Source: Marvinbryantia formatexigens DSM 14469
GTDB lineage: Bacteria > Bacillota > Clostridia > Lachnospirales > Lachnospiraceae
Direction: 5' to 3'
DNA: 64,000 nucleotides
Assembly (NCBI RefSeq): GCF_025148285.1
Contig: NZ_CP102268.1
Coordinates: 1,956,001-2,020,000, forward strand
The notes beneath the pieces were generated by a model that was not told where the DNA came from, searched no databases, and was given only the letters and a program-made list of their open reading frames with translations. Below, in pieces: positions 34,854-41,868 of this stretch. Position 1 is the first letter of the stretch; every line of letters begins with the position of its first letter. The position numbers were made by a program, and so were the translations under genes.

Positions 34854-35372
34854 TTATTTTACAATTAAGGTTGTTTCCATATCTGCGTTATTCGTCGGCG
34901 TCTCATCCGCCATCCGGTAAGGCTGGACATGAAGCACTGCCTCGTATTCGCCCGCTTCCAGTTCACGGTTCAGCGTTACCTTGTTGCAGCTTTCTCCCGG
35001 CGGTACCAGTGTCGTACTGAAAATCACTTCATCAGTCTCTTTCAGACGCAATTCGAAGGTGAGATAATACATATCCGCGTTGTCTTCCGGGTTTGTCAGC
35101 GATACGTTCGCCTCCGTTTCGCCAGCCGGAAGCGTAATGCTGCCCCAGCCCGGAATTGCAACGCCCCGTTCTTCCGCTTCGCTTTCCGTCTCTATCTCCG
35201 CCCCGACGCCGGGATCAATGCCAAGAGAGGTGCTGCTTTCCGCCTCTTCCGTAGAAACGCCTGCACTGGTGCTGTCTGTCTGCCTCTGCCACATTCCTGT
35301 CGCTGCAAAGGTAACTCCCGCTGTGAGCAGTACCGCCACAATCAGCAGAATAATTACCGTTTTCTTTTTCAT
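34854..35372 (-). CDS. Exported protein with N-terminal membrane anchor and beta domain (surface operon gene 5)
   Basis: 172 residues. An uncleaved-looking signal anchor (KKKTVIILLIVAVLLTAGVT) is followed by an acidic Ser/Thr/Glu spacer (about 33-70), then a compact beta domain: IPGWGSITLPAGETEANVSL, NPEDNADMYYLTFELRL, LVPPGESCNKVTLNRELEAG. This IPG...L.NPE.N...PG..L..GEY layout occurs in other small secreted Firmicutes proteins (from memory). It differs from the module of its neighbours and may serve as membrane base or assembly helper (inference). It starts 9 bases after the 645-residue protein gene. Confidence 0.78.
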   Translation of the reverse strand: MKKKTVIILLIVAVLLTAGVTFAATGMWQRQTDSTSAGVSTEEAESSTSLGIDPGVGAEIETESEAEERGVAIPGWGSITLPAGETEANVSLTNPEDNADMYYLTFELRLKETDEVIFSTTLVPPGESCNKVTLNRELEAGEYEAVLHVQPYRMADETPTNNADMETTLIVK

Positions 35373-35381
35373 AGAACCTCC

Positions 35382-37319
35382 CTACTCCGTACTGACGCTG
35401 AAAGTCAGAGTATCTGTATAATTGCCCGACGGAACATAGGAATCCGTCCCATTCACCGCAAGAACCAGCGCCTGACTGCCGCTCGCCGTAAAGCTTGCCG
35501 CCGCACTGCCCTCTGTCAGAGGCTCCGTCTCTCCCTGCTTTTTCAGAGAGTAAGAAATCGCTGCGCTGCTATCTTCTGTATTTACCAGCCGGAAATCCTT
35601 TTCCGAACTGACAGATACGGTAACCGTACCCTTTCCTTCCATGCTGCAATCCAGATTTATCGTACCTCCGTCAGCCGATACCTTCGGCGGAATTTCAATC
35701 TGATATTTCAGTGTTTCTTCGCCGGTACTCTTTTTGGTAGCTGTCAGCGTAAACGGATATGCAGGAGCAGCAACTTTAATCTCAACGCCATCATAGTAAG
35801 ACCATTGCACCCCGGAAGACGGTTCCGGCGTAATACTTACGCTATATAGGTCTACCGCGTCCTCCGTTACTACATAAATATTTCCGCCATTTTTCGCAAA
35901 AATACGGTCTCCGATTTTCGTTACAGACGTGCCAGGGTCTGATGAAAGACTGCATCCCACCAGAGTAGCCTCCACCCAGCTTCCTTCCAGATTACCGGAA
36001 ATAATCGCATTCTTGAAAATATACCAGGCAGCTCCTTTTCCCGGAGAAATTTCGCTGTGCAGCGCTGCTCCATCCATGATATTCATCTCTTTGCTGACAG
36101 AACTGCCCGCATAAAGATTTACCGTGCCGCCTAAGGCATTTACTCTGGAAATTTTCCCATAATTATTAAGCACAGCGTTTCCCGAAATCTCCACAAGTGC
36201 AGAGGTTCCCGTAAGTTCTCCAGAATTGTTCAGGGCCGCACTGCCGCCAATATTCCAGGTTCCCACGGGGTAAGTAAAATTATTCTCTACTTCCAGTACG
36301 GCATTTCCCTCTGCTGTCAGACTTCCTACCATATCTCCATTCTTAATATCCACTTTTCCGCCGCTAGCGTAAAGATTTGTAATGGTTCCCATATCCATGA
36401 TATGTCCCTGATAAAGATTGCATTTTCCAATGCCCCCTCCGAAGTTTGCCAGGGCATATCCCAAATTTTCCCCTGAGGTGTTCAGATTTACTTCATTAAT
36501 TCCTTTTGCACCGCTTGCTACATACAGAGAGCTTTGCCCGTTAATATTTATCTGATTAATTGTCCCTGTATTGCCGCCATATATATGAACAGAAGAACTT
36601 CCGTTTGCTGTAATTTTCCCTATAGTACCGTGTGGAAAATCTACATACAGCTTTCCTCCATCCACTAATATACTGTCAGCCTGACCACGCGCATAAAATA
36701 TTCCTCCGGATACCACAAATGCCCAGTCTTGAAATTCAATAATGTCATCTAAAACACAATTTCCTTTAACGGTAATTTCCCGCGTTCCTGTCTGTTCATA
36801 ATCTTTTCCAGCTTCTCCTGACAGACCTGCAATCGCACTCTTTGTCTGCGCGGCAGCTTTTTTTGGCTTCTCATCGGAAACTTCTGTCTCGGTTTCACCT
36901 TCTTCAGACTCTTTCGTCATCGGCTCTGTGTCCGTCTCCGCAGGCGCTTCCGTGCCATCTTCTGTCATTTGTTCTGAAGATATCTCCGCACCGCCTTCCT
37001 GCTGCTCCGAAGATGCCTCGGTAGTGTTTTCCGTCGGCTTCTGCGCAGGCGCTTCTGTCACTGCCTCCGTCGGTTTTTCCGCAGGCGCCTCTGTAGCTGG
37101 CTCCGCCGGTTTTTCCACCGATGCCTCTGTGGCTGGCTCTATTGATTTTACCGCAGCCGCTTCCGTTACTGCCTCCGTATGTTTCTCTGTAAACAGTTCC
37201 TGCGTCTCTTCCTGTGAGAAAACAGACTGCGGAAGCATTGCTGCCAGCAGGCAGATGGACAGCAGCATACTCAGCCGTTTCGCAGAGTTTTTATTTTGTT
37301 TTCTGTCTTTTCTGTTCAT
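35382..37319 (-). CDS. Large exported adhesin-like protein (surface operon gene 4)
   Basis: 645 residues. Signal peptide (KRLSMLLSICLLAAMLPQSVFS), then a Pro/Glu/Ala/Thr stalk of degenerate ~12-residue repeats (EKPTEAVTEAPAQKPTE and relatives, about 45-150). A Gly/Asn-rich region follows, probably a beta-helix (about 170-440; GNTGTINQININGQSSLYVA, GGTVNLYAGSSVSKEMNIMD). The last ~115 residues repeat the operon's shared module, beginning YQIEIPPKVSADGGTINLD and ending SGNYTDTLTFSVSTE. No sortase motif or membrane anchor is present. I infer a tip adhesin or large subunit joined to the smaller proteins through the shared module. Confidence 0.82.
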   Translation of the reverse strand: MNRKDRKQNKNSAKRLSMLLSICLLAAMLPQSVFSQEETQELFTEKHTEAVTEAAAVKSIEPATEASVEKPAEPATEAPAEKPTEAVTEAPAQKPTENTTEASSEQQEGGAEISSEQMTEDGTEAPAETDTEPMTKESEEGETETEVSDEKPKKAAAQTKSAIAGLSGEAGKDYEQTGTREITVKGNCVLDDIIEFQDWAFVVSGGIFYARGQADSILVDGGKLYVDFPHGTIGKITANGSSSVHIYGGNTGTINQININGQSSLYVASGAKGINEVNLNTSGENLGYALANFGGGIGKCNLYQGHIMDMGTITNLYASGGKVDIKNGDMVGSLTAEGNAVLEVENNFTYPVGTWNIGGSAALNNSGELTGTSALVEISGNAVLNNYGKISRVNALGGTVNLYAGSSVSKEMNIMDGAALHSEISPGKGAAWYIFKNAIISGNLEGSWVEATLVGCSLSSDPGTSVTKIGDRIFAKNGGNIYVVTEDAVDLYSVSITPEPSSGVQWSYYDGVEIKVAAPAYPFTLTATKKSTGEETLKYQIEIPPKVSADGGTINLDCSMEGKGTVTVSVSSEKDFRLVNTEDSSAAISYSLKKQGETEPLTEGSAAASFTASGSQALVLAVNGTDSYVPSGNYTDTLTFSVSTE

Positions 37320-37328
37320 ACTGCCTCC

Positions 37329-38042
37329 TTAAATACGCCTTCTAAAAGCTGTCAGCTTCCAGATTATTACGCCGGACACCAGAAGAAGCATCAGCCACAT
37401 TCCTGCACGACTGCCGTCCCCTGTCTTCACAGAAGCAGAAGAGCTGTTTTTCCCTGCTCCGTTCTGACCGGAACCGGAATTCCCCTGCTGCGGTTTTTTC
37501 GTACCTGGTTCGGTTTCGGTTTCCGTCTCAGTTTCTGATTCTGTTTCCGTTTCGGTTTCCGTCTCGGTCTCGGTTCCCGTTTCTGTCTGCGGTTCTGTCT
37601 CCGTCTCAGTTTCTGATTCTGTCTCGGTTTCCGTTTCGGTTTCGGTTTCCGTCTCGGTTTCTGTCTCGGTTTCTGTTTCTGTCTCTATCGGAATTTCGGC
37701 AAATCTTATTGTCACAGTGATATCCTCATATACTCCCGCAAGAGTAATCCGGTTTCCCTCTGACTCTAACCAGTTGTCCGGCTCAGATGTCGCTTTCTCA
37801 AATACGTATCCGTTATCTGATATCACTTCCATCGTCAGAGAACCCAGTCTGTCCACCTTATATGTAAAGGTTCCCGTATAGGTACTCCCATTGATCCGGA
37901 CACTGCCGCCTTCGCCGCAGTCTACTGTAATCGTATGCTCTTCCGGAACCGTCGTCGTGAGAATCGTATCCTGCGCTGCAGCGCCAACCGTACCCAGCAG
38001 TACGCACACTGCCGCCAGCAGGCAAATCCAAATTTTTTTCAT
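37329..38042 (-). CDS. Cell-wall-attached protein with Glu-Thr repeat stalk and KTGD sorting-like signal (surface operon gene 3)
   Basis: 237 residues from ATG 38042 (AAGGGGGAGCGT site). Signal peptide MKKIWICLLAAVCVLLGTVG, a small beta domain (about 28-115: EEHTITVDCGEGGSVRINGS), then about 65 residues of Glu-Thr dipeptides with Ser/Pro/Gly interruptions. The end carries SVKTGDGSRAGMWLMLLLVS, a membrane helix and FRRRI, the layout of a sortase-processed anchor with a KTGD-type variant of LPxTG. No sortase gene is nearby. The repeat tract (37508-37680) is nearly pure hexanucleotide DNA and may vary in length by slippage. Confidence 0.8.
   Translation of the reverse strand: MKKIWICLLAAVCVLLGTVGAAAQDTILTTTVPEEHTITVDCGEGGSVRINGSTYTGTFTYKVDRLGSLTMEVISDNGYVFEKATSEPDNWLESEGNRITLAGVYEDITVTIRFAEIPIETETETETETETETETETETETESETETETEPQTETGTETETETETETESETETETETEPGTKKPQQGNSGSGQNGAGKNSSSASVKTGDGSRAGMWLMLLLVSGVIIWKLTAFRRRI
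37508..37680. repeat. Hexanucleotide-type repeat tract coding for Glu-Thr
   Basis: Runs of GTTTCGGTTTCC / GTCTCGGTTTCT-like hexamers on the plus strand, read as (Glu-Thr)n on the minus strand inside the third gene of the surface operon. Units differ by silent third-base changes. Confidence 0.85.
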
Positions 38043-38052
38043 ACGCTCCCCC

Positions 38053-38502
38053 TTACTTTTCCACATAGCTTACCCGGAAGGTAACCGTATCTGCATAGCT
38101 TCCTGCCGCCGCCCGGTTCCAGTCCGCCTCCTCAATCTTCACAGTCAGCGGCACCGCTTCCCCTTCTTTTTCAAAATCTGCCGTCAGAAATCTTTCTTCT
38201 CCGGCGCACAGCATGTAGGGCAGCTTCTGTTCTCCATTATCCAGATTGCCGTCGCAGAGCGCCTCCACCCGGACCACATGGTCAATCTCCAGGAGCGCAT
38301 CCTTCAATATCACAGAACCTATATCCGTCCGGAGCGCTCCATAAGCAATCTCTTTATCCGCCGGAATATTCACCGTATAGTAAGGCTCAATTCTGGCGGA
38401 AATAACCATCTTATACTCTTCCGGCAGGTCCGCCGCAGCAATGCTGACACAGGACAGGCTGCTTAAAAATGCCGCTGTCCATAGCACCCGTTTCATTTTC
38501 AT
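38053..38502 (-). CDS. Small exported protein with shared IP / DTVTF module (surface operon gene 2)
   Basis: 149 residues from ATG 38502 (GGAGGTACGGCGGTT site). Signal peptide MKMKRVLWTAAFLSSLSCVS ending AAA. The mature protein begins with the module's IEPYYTVNIPADKEIAYG and ends AAGSYADTVTFRVSYVEK, close to its paralogues in the same operon. The middle (LTVKIEEADWNRAAAG) is beta-rich with no Cys pair besides CDG/CAG. Gene gaps are 82 bases upstream and 10 downstream. Likely a fibre or surface-layer subunit (inference). Confidence 0.78.
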   Translation of the reverse strand: MKMKRVLWTAAFLSSLSCVSIAAADLPEEYKMVISARIEPYYTVNIPADKEIAYGALRTDIGSVILKDALLEIDHVVRVEALCDGNLDNGEQKLPYMLCAGEERFLTADFEKEGEAVPLTVKIEEADWNRAAAGSYADTVTFRVSYVEK

Positions 38503-38584
38503 AACCGCCGTACCTCCATTTGTTTTTGGTTTATAGCCAAATAAATGCACGTATTCTTCCAGTATAGAATACGTTTCTGCCCAT

Positions 38585-39172
38585 TTATGAGAAAGGTACA
38601 AGCGAAACGGTAAATGTCAGTGTATCCGTATAATTTCCTGCTGCTGTCGGCTCTCCTACAAGCGTAAATTCCAGCGGATATGTTATATCCTCCGTCGCAC
38701 TTGCAAACTGGGTATGCGGAATCATAGTAATTCTCCTTAAAGCACTATTTCCCAGACTTACTTCATCTTTCCTCGTATCGCTTATAATTCTTTTTATCGT
38801 ATACGGAATATATACCTCATACTCTTTGGTTGAAGATTTTCCGGATGCCGCCAGACGGAACCTGGTCGTCGTGCCTGCCGGAACAGAAGAAGTCATATAA
38901 TTTTCAGATGCTGTCAGAGAAACTGTCAAATAGTTAGCAATGGGAATCAGACTGTCTTTATCCACCGTAATAGTGGCGGTTTTTACTGTTTCCCCGGCTT
39001 TAAATTCCACAGACTCCGGAATCGTTACCTGGAAATAACTGTCTACTCCATAAGTGAGTACCGTATTCGCTGTACCTCCATCATCTGTGTCAATCACCGT
39101 GTTCGCCATAGCGCCTGTTCCGCACGCAAGCGTCAGCGCCAGCGATAAAATTGCTGCTAATCTTTTCTTCAT
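38585..39172 (-). CDS. Exported beta-rich protein with shared module, first gene of the surface operon
   Basis: 195 residues. Signal peptide MKKRLAAILSLALTLACGTG with AMA cleavage. The mature N-terminus (NTVLTYGVDSYFQVTIPESV) and C-terminus (AAGNYTDTLTFTVSLVPFS) match those of the 34293 protein, so first and last genes of the operon encode paralogues. Preceded by CAGGGAGGATATACCT and a promoter at 39206-39234. It would be the most strongly expressed product, as expected for a major subunit (inference). No anchor is visible. Confidence 0.82.
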   Translation of the reverse strand: MKKRLAAILSLALTLACGTGAMANTVIDTDDGGTANTVLTYGVDSYFQVTIPESVEFKAGETVKTATITVDKDSLIPIANYLTVSLTASENYMTSSVPAGTTTRFRLAASGKSSTKEYEVYIPYTIKRIISDTRKDEVSLGNSALRRITMIPHTQFASATEDITYPLEFTLVGEPTAAGNYTDTLTFTVSLVPFS

Positions 39173-39205
39173 AGGTATATCCTCCCTGTTTATTTTAGTT
39201 CATTT

Positions 39206-39234
39206 ATTTTATATAATATTTTCATAAAAAACAA
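39206..39234 (-). promoter_or_regulatory. Promoter of the six-gene surface operon
   Basis: On the minus strand, TTGTTT (39229-39234), a 17-nt spacer and TAAAAT (39206-39211), 34 bases before the first start codon. Just upstream, direct repeats ACCAAA/TCCAAA spaced one helical turn (39245-39262) could be LytTR sites (inference). Confidence 0.5.
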
Positions 39235-39294
39235 CCGATTCTGCACCAAATGACATCCAAACTGCATGAATATCAAAATCATTTGCATATTTTG

Positions 39295-39303
39295 TGTTAT
39301 AAT
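39295..39303 (+). promoter_or_regulatory. Extended -10 promoter of the LytTR/GHKL pair
   Basis: TGTTATAAT (39295-39303), an extended -10 element 34 bases before the start at 39337; the -35 region is weak, as in activated promoters. It faces away from the surface-operon promoter. Confidence 0.55.
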
Positions 39304-39336
39304 CATAATGGTGTTTTTTACTCGCGAGGTATAGCT

Positions 39337-40098
39337 ATGAACATTGCATTCGTAAATGACAAAATAGAAGAATCTGAAGAGATGCTTCAGATGATTAATG
39401 AATATAAACATGAAAAAAACTTATTTTTCACAGTAGACTTCTTTCGAAGCGGTGAGAAATTTCTGGAACATTTTACCGTATCCAAATACGCAATTATTTT
39501 CATGGATGTTTATATGGAAGGAATAGACGGCGTGGAAACCTGCCGGCGTATCCGCAGGATCGATTCGAAATGTATCATTATTTTTCTTACTATCAGCGGT
39601 GATTTTATGCCTGAAGCGTTTTCCTGTCATGCTTTTGATTATATCCAGAAGCCGCCCTCCAGGGAGCGCATTTATAAAGTCCTGACGGATACTCTGCAGG
39701 TACTTCCGCAAACATTCCGGACACTGGAGTTTTCCTTTAACCGGCGCATCATTAAGCTTTTGTACTCTGATATCCTGTGCATCACGGCAAATAAACACAA
39801 CACAGATATTACAGACCGGAACGGAAATACTTTTTCTCCGCACAAGCCGTTTTCAGATATCATTCTTCCGCTGGAAAAGGACAATCGTTTTCTGCAGATT
39901 AACCGCGGTATTCTGGTAAATATGGATTATATTCTGAACTTTGATGAACGGAGCTGCCATCTCATCCGTGATATTTCTCTGCCTGTCCGTGTCCGGGAAC
40001 GGATACAGATTGAAAAGCAATGGCAGGATTACATGTTTTCCCAGATTCATGCAGACTTTCAGAAAGGAATTTCAACTTATGATACCGACGCTAAATGA
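39337..40098 (+). CDS. LytTR-family response regulator
   Basis: 253 residues from ATG 39337 (GAGGTATAGCT site). The receiver domain is at about 1-120: phospho-acceptor in YAIIFMDVYMEGIDGVETC and Lys in FDYIQKPPSRERI. The LytTR DNA-binding domain occupies about 140-245 (RTLEFSFNRRIIKLLYSDIL, DNRFLQINRGILVNMDYILN). The family includes AgrA, VirR and ComE, which often control exoproteins and surface structures. The kinase gene overlaps its last 20 bases. Divergent placement, about 165 bases from the surface operon, makes that operon the prime candidate target. Confidence 0.93.
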   Translation: MNIAFVNDKIEESEEMLQMINEYKHEKNLFFTVDFFRSGEKFLEHFTVSKYAIIFMDVYMEGIDGVETCRRIRRIDSKCIIIFLTISGDFMPEAFSCHAFDYIQKPPSRERIYKVLTDTLQVLPQTFRTLEFSFNRRIIKLLYSDILCITANKHNTDITDRNGNTFSPHKPFSDIILPLEKDNRFLQINRGILVNMDYILNFDERSCHLIRDISLPVRVRERIQIEKQWQDYMFSQIHADFQKGISTYDTDAK

Positions 40099-41461
40099 TT
40101 ACCTCTCAAAGCTTTTTCAATTTATAGCGCTTGTTCCGGCATCCATCCTGTTTTTTCTCCCGGTAAGAAAACAGCTCCGGTATAATCCCATCCATGTCTG
40201 CGCTCTGACAGTCTCCATGTTTGCCGTTGCATCCTTCATCTGCGCCTGGGCTGCAGCGCTTCTCAATCTGACATTAAGCACCTTTTTGCTTCCGCTGCTC
40301 CCGGTATTTTTCCTGTTTTACCAGAAAACCGTCAAAACAGACCCTGCACGCAATCTCTGCGTCTTTTTTTCGGTATGCGCGCTGCTTTCCTTCTGTTCAA
40401 ACTTTTCCTATGCCTTTGACGCATGGCTTCATCCGCTTGGAAAGTCAGCCGGTTTCAGTTATCATGCAAGTCTCTTTTATTGCGGATTATCTATTCTGGC
40501 AGTATTCATTGCCGCGTATCCTTATGCCCATTATGGAAGTTATCTGATAGAAAACGTTGAGCTTCCGCAGATCTGGTTTACCTTCCTGCCGGTTCCCATA
40601 GCTTTCCTGATATTTAACGTAATTGCGATACCTCACAAATATAGTACGTTGCATACCAATAACGTTTTTCATATGTATATTGCGCTTCTCATATTCATGA
40701 TGCTGCTGATGTTTTTTATTTATATCCTGTTTTACCGTATTTCTATCGCATTTCTGGAAAATGCCAATAACCGGGAACGCATCCGCTTTTTTGAAATGCA
40801 GCAGTCGCAGTATCTCTCCCAGAAATATTATATGGAACAGACGGAAAAGCTGCGTCATGATTTCCGCCAGTCGATGCGCACAATGGAGGGGCTTGCCAGC
40901 TCGGAAAACTGGTCTGCTTTAAAAAAGTATCTTTCTGATTATGTGCAGACCGAACCCTCAAATGAAGTAACCGTCTGGTGCCGCAATCTGGCTGTAAATG
41001 CGCTGCTAAATTATTATGCGCAATATGCACATCAAAATCAGATTAAGCTGAACTGGAAAATTTCTCTCCCGGAAACACTTTCTGTCTCAGAGCCGGATTT
41101 CTGCAGCCTGCTGGGCAATCTGCTGGAAAATGCCATTGCAGGATGTATGACAGTAAATCCTGAAAACCGGCTTCACAATCTGAATATAACCGTGCGGAAC
41201 CAGGTAAATCTTTATATTGTTTCCGTCAACAATTTTGACGGAAATGTAAAGCAAAAAGGAGACCGGTATCTTTCCACCAAAAAAAGACATCTGGGCACCG
41301 GTCTCTCATCCATCACAATGACCGCCGAACAGTATGGCGGCATTGCAAGATTTTCGCATACGGAGTCTGAGTTTTTCGCGGAAGTCATGATGCATATGCC
41401 ATGCCCGTCCCAGACGTTTTGGAATAACCCTGGCAATGAGCATGGCGGCAAATTTCTTTGA
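40079..41461 (+). CDS. GHKL-domain sensor histidine kinase (AgrC-like)
   Basis: 460 residues from ATG 40079, which overlaps the regulator gene; AAAGGA lies 10 bases upstream. About six membrane segments fill residues 10-235. Then comes a cytoplasmic transmitter with the phosphorylated His in EQTEKLRHDFRQSMRTMEGL and a GHKL ATPase (SLLGNLLENAIAGC N-box; KKRHLGTGLSSITMTAEQYG G2). Such kinases sense peptides or membrane signals. No AgrB/AgrD-like genes are nearby, so the ligand is unknown. The extreme C-terminus (SQTFWNNPGNEHGGKFL) looks atypical and may be altered by the nuclease remnant fused behind it. Confidence 0.9.
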   Translation: MIPTLNDYLSKLFQFIALVPASILFFLPVRKQLRYNPIHVCALTVSMFAVASFICAWAAALLNLTLSTFLLPLLPVFFLFYQKTVKTDPARNLCVFFSVCALLSFCSNFSYAFDAWLHPLGKSAGFSYHASLFYCGLSILAVFIAAYPYAHYGSYLIENVELPQIWFTFLPVPIAFLIFNVIAIPHKYSTLHTNNVFHMYIALLIFMMLLMFFIYILFYRISIAFLENANNRERIRFFEMQQSQYLSQKYYMEQTEKLRHDFRQSMRTMEGLASSENWSALKKYLSDYVQTEPSNEVTVWCRNLAVNALLNYYAQYAHQNQIKLNWKISLPETLSVSEPDFCSLLGNLLENAIAGCMTVNPENRLHNLNITVRNQVNLYIVSVNNFDGNVKQKGDRYLSTKKRHLGTGLSSITMTAEQYGGIARFSHTESEFFAEVMMHMPCPSQTFWNNPGNEHGGKFL

Positions 41462-41735
41462 TATCCGCAAAGACAGCAGACAGATTTTTGAGGGGGTTAA
41501 AGATAACCAAACAGCCTGCCCTCTGTCAGAAATGGGAAAGCTGCTTCGCAGAACCATCAGCTACCACGATTATAAAGAGGATTTTTACCATGCATTTCTT
41601 GCCGGAATTTTTACAGGTGCCGGTTATATGGTGGAATCCAACCGGGAACACGGTGAAGGCAGAAGCGATGTTGTCATTCACGATTCTGTCAATGGGAAAG
41701 TGGCTGTTTTTGAAATCAAATATTCGAAGTCAATG
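41436..41735 (+). pseudogene. Remnant of an AAA-ATPase_like/PD-(D/E)XK gene with internal deletion
   Basis: The frame joins an N-terminal signature of these ATPases (ANFFDIRKDSRQIFEG) directly to the C-terminal nuclease domain (YHDYKEDFYHAFLAGIFTGA, SDVVIHDSVNGKVAVFEIKY). The nuclease motif D...E-x-K is present, but the following ~90 residues are out of frame or missing and the P-loop is gone. The start overlaps the end of the kinase gene. It resembles the family of the intact gene at 32638 and is best read as a deletion derivative. The open frame runs on to 41855 but loses similarity after about 41735. Confidence 0.8.
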
Positions 41736-41868
41736 AGTTCTTTCATCATTCTTTTCCTCGTTCAGACATTGCAAAGGAGCGTTACATCACATACGCCCCC
41801 TTTCCTGCTCTCACGAAGTATTCCCTTTTCCTGTATTATGAGTTCCGGCAAATGAGCCTCCCACATAA

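Noticed and set aside
39337..41461. Agr-type quorum-sensing locus
   Set aside because: Kinase and regulator types fit, but no AgrB protease or AgrD peptide gene is adjacent.
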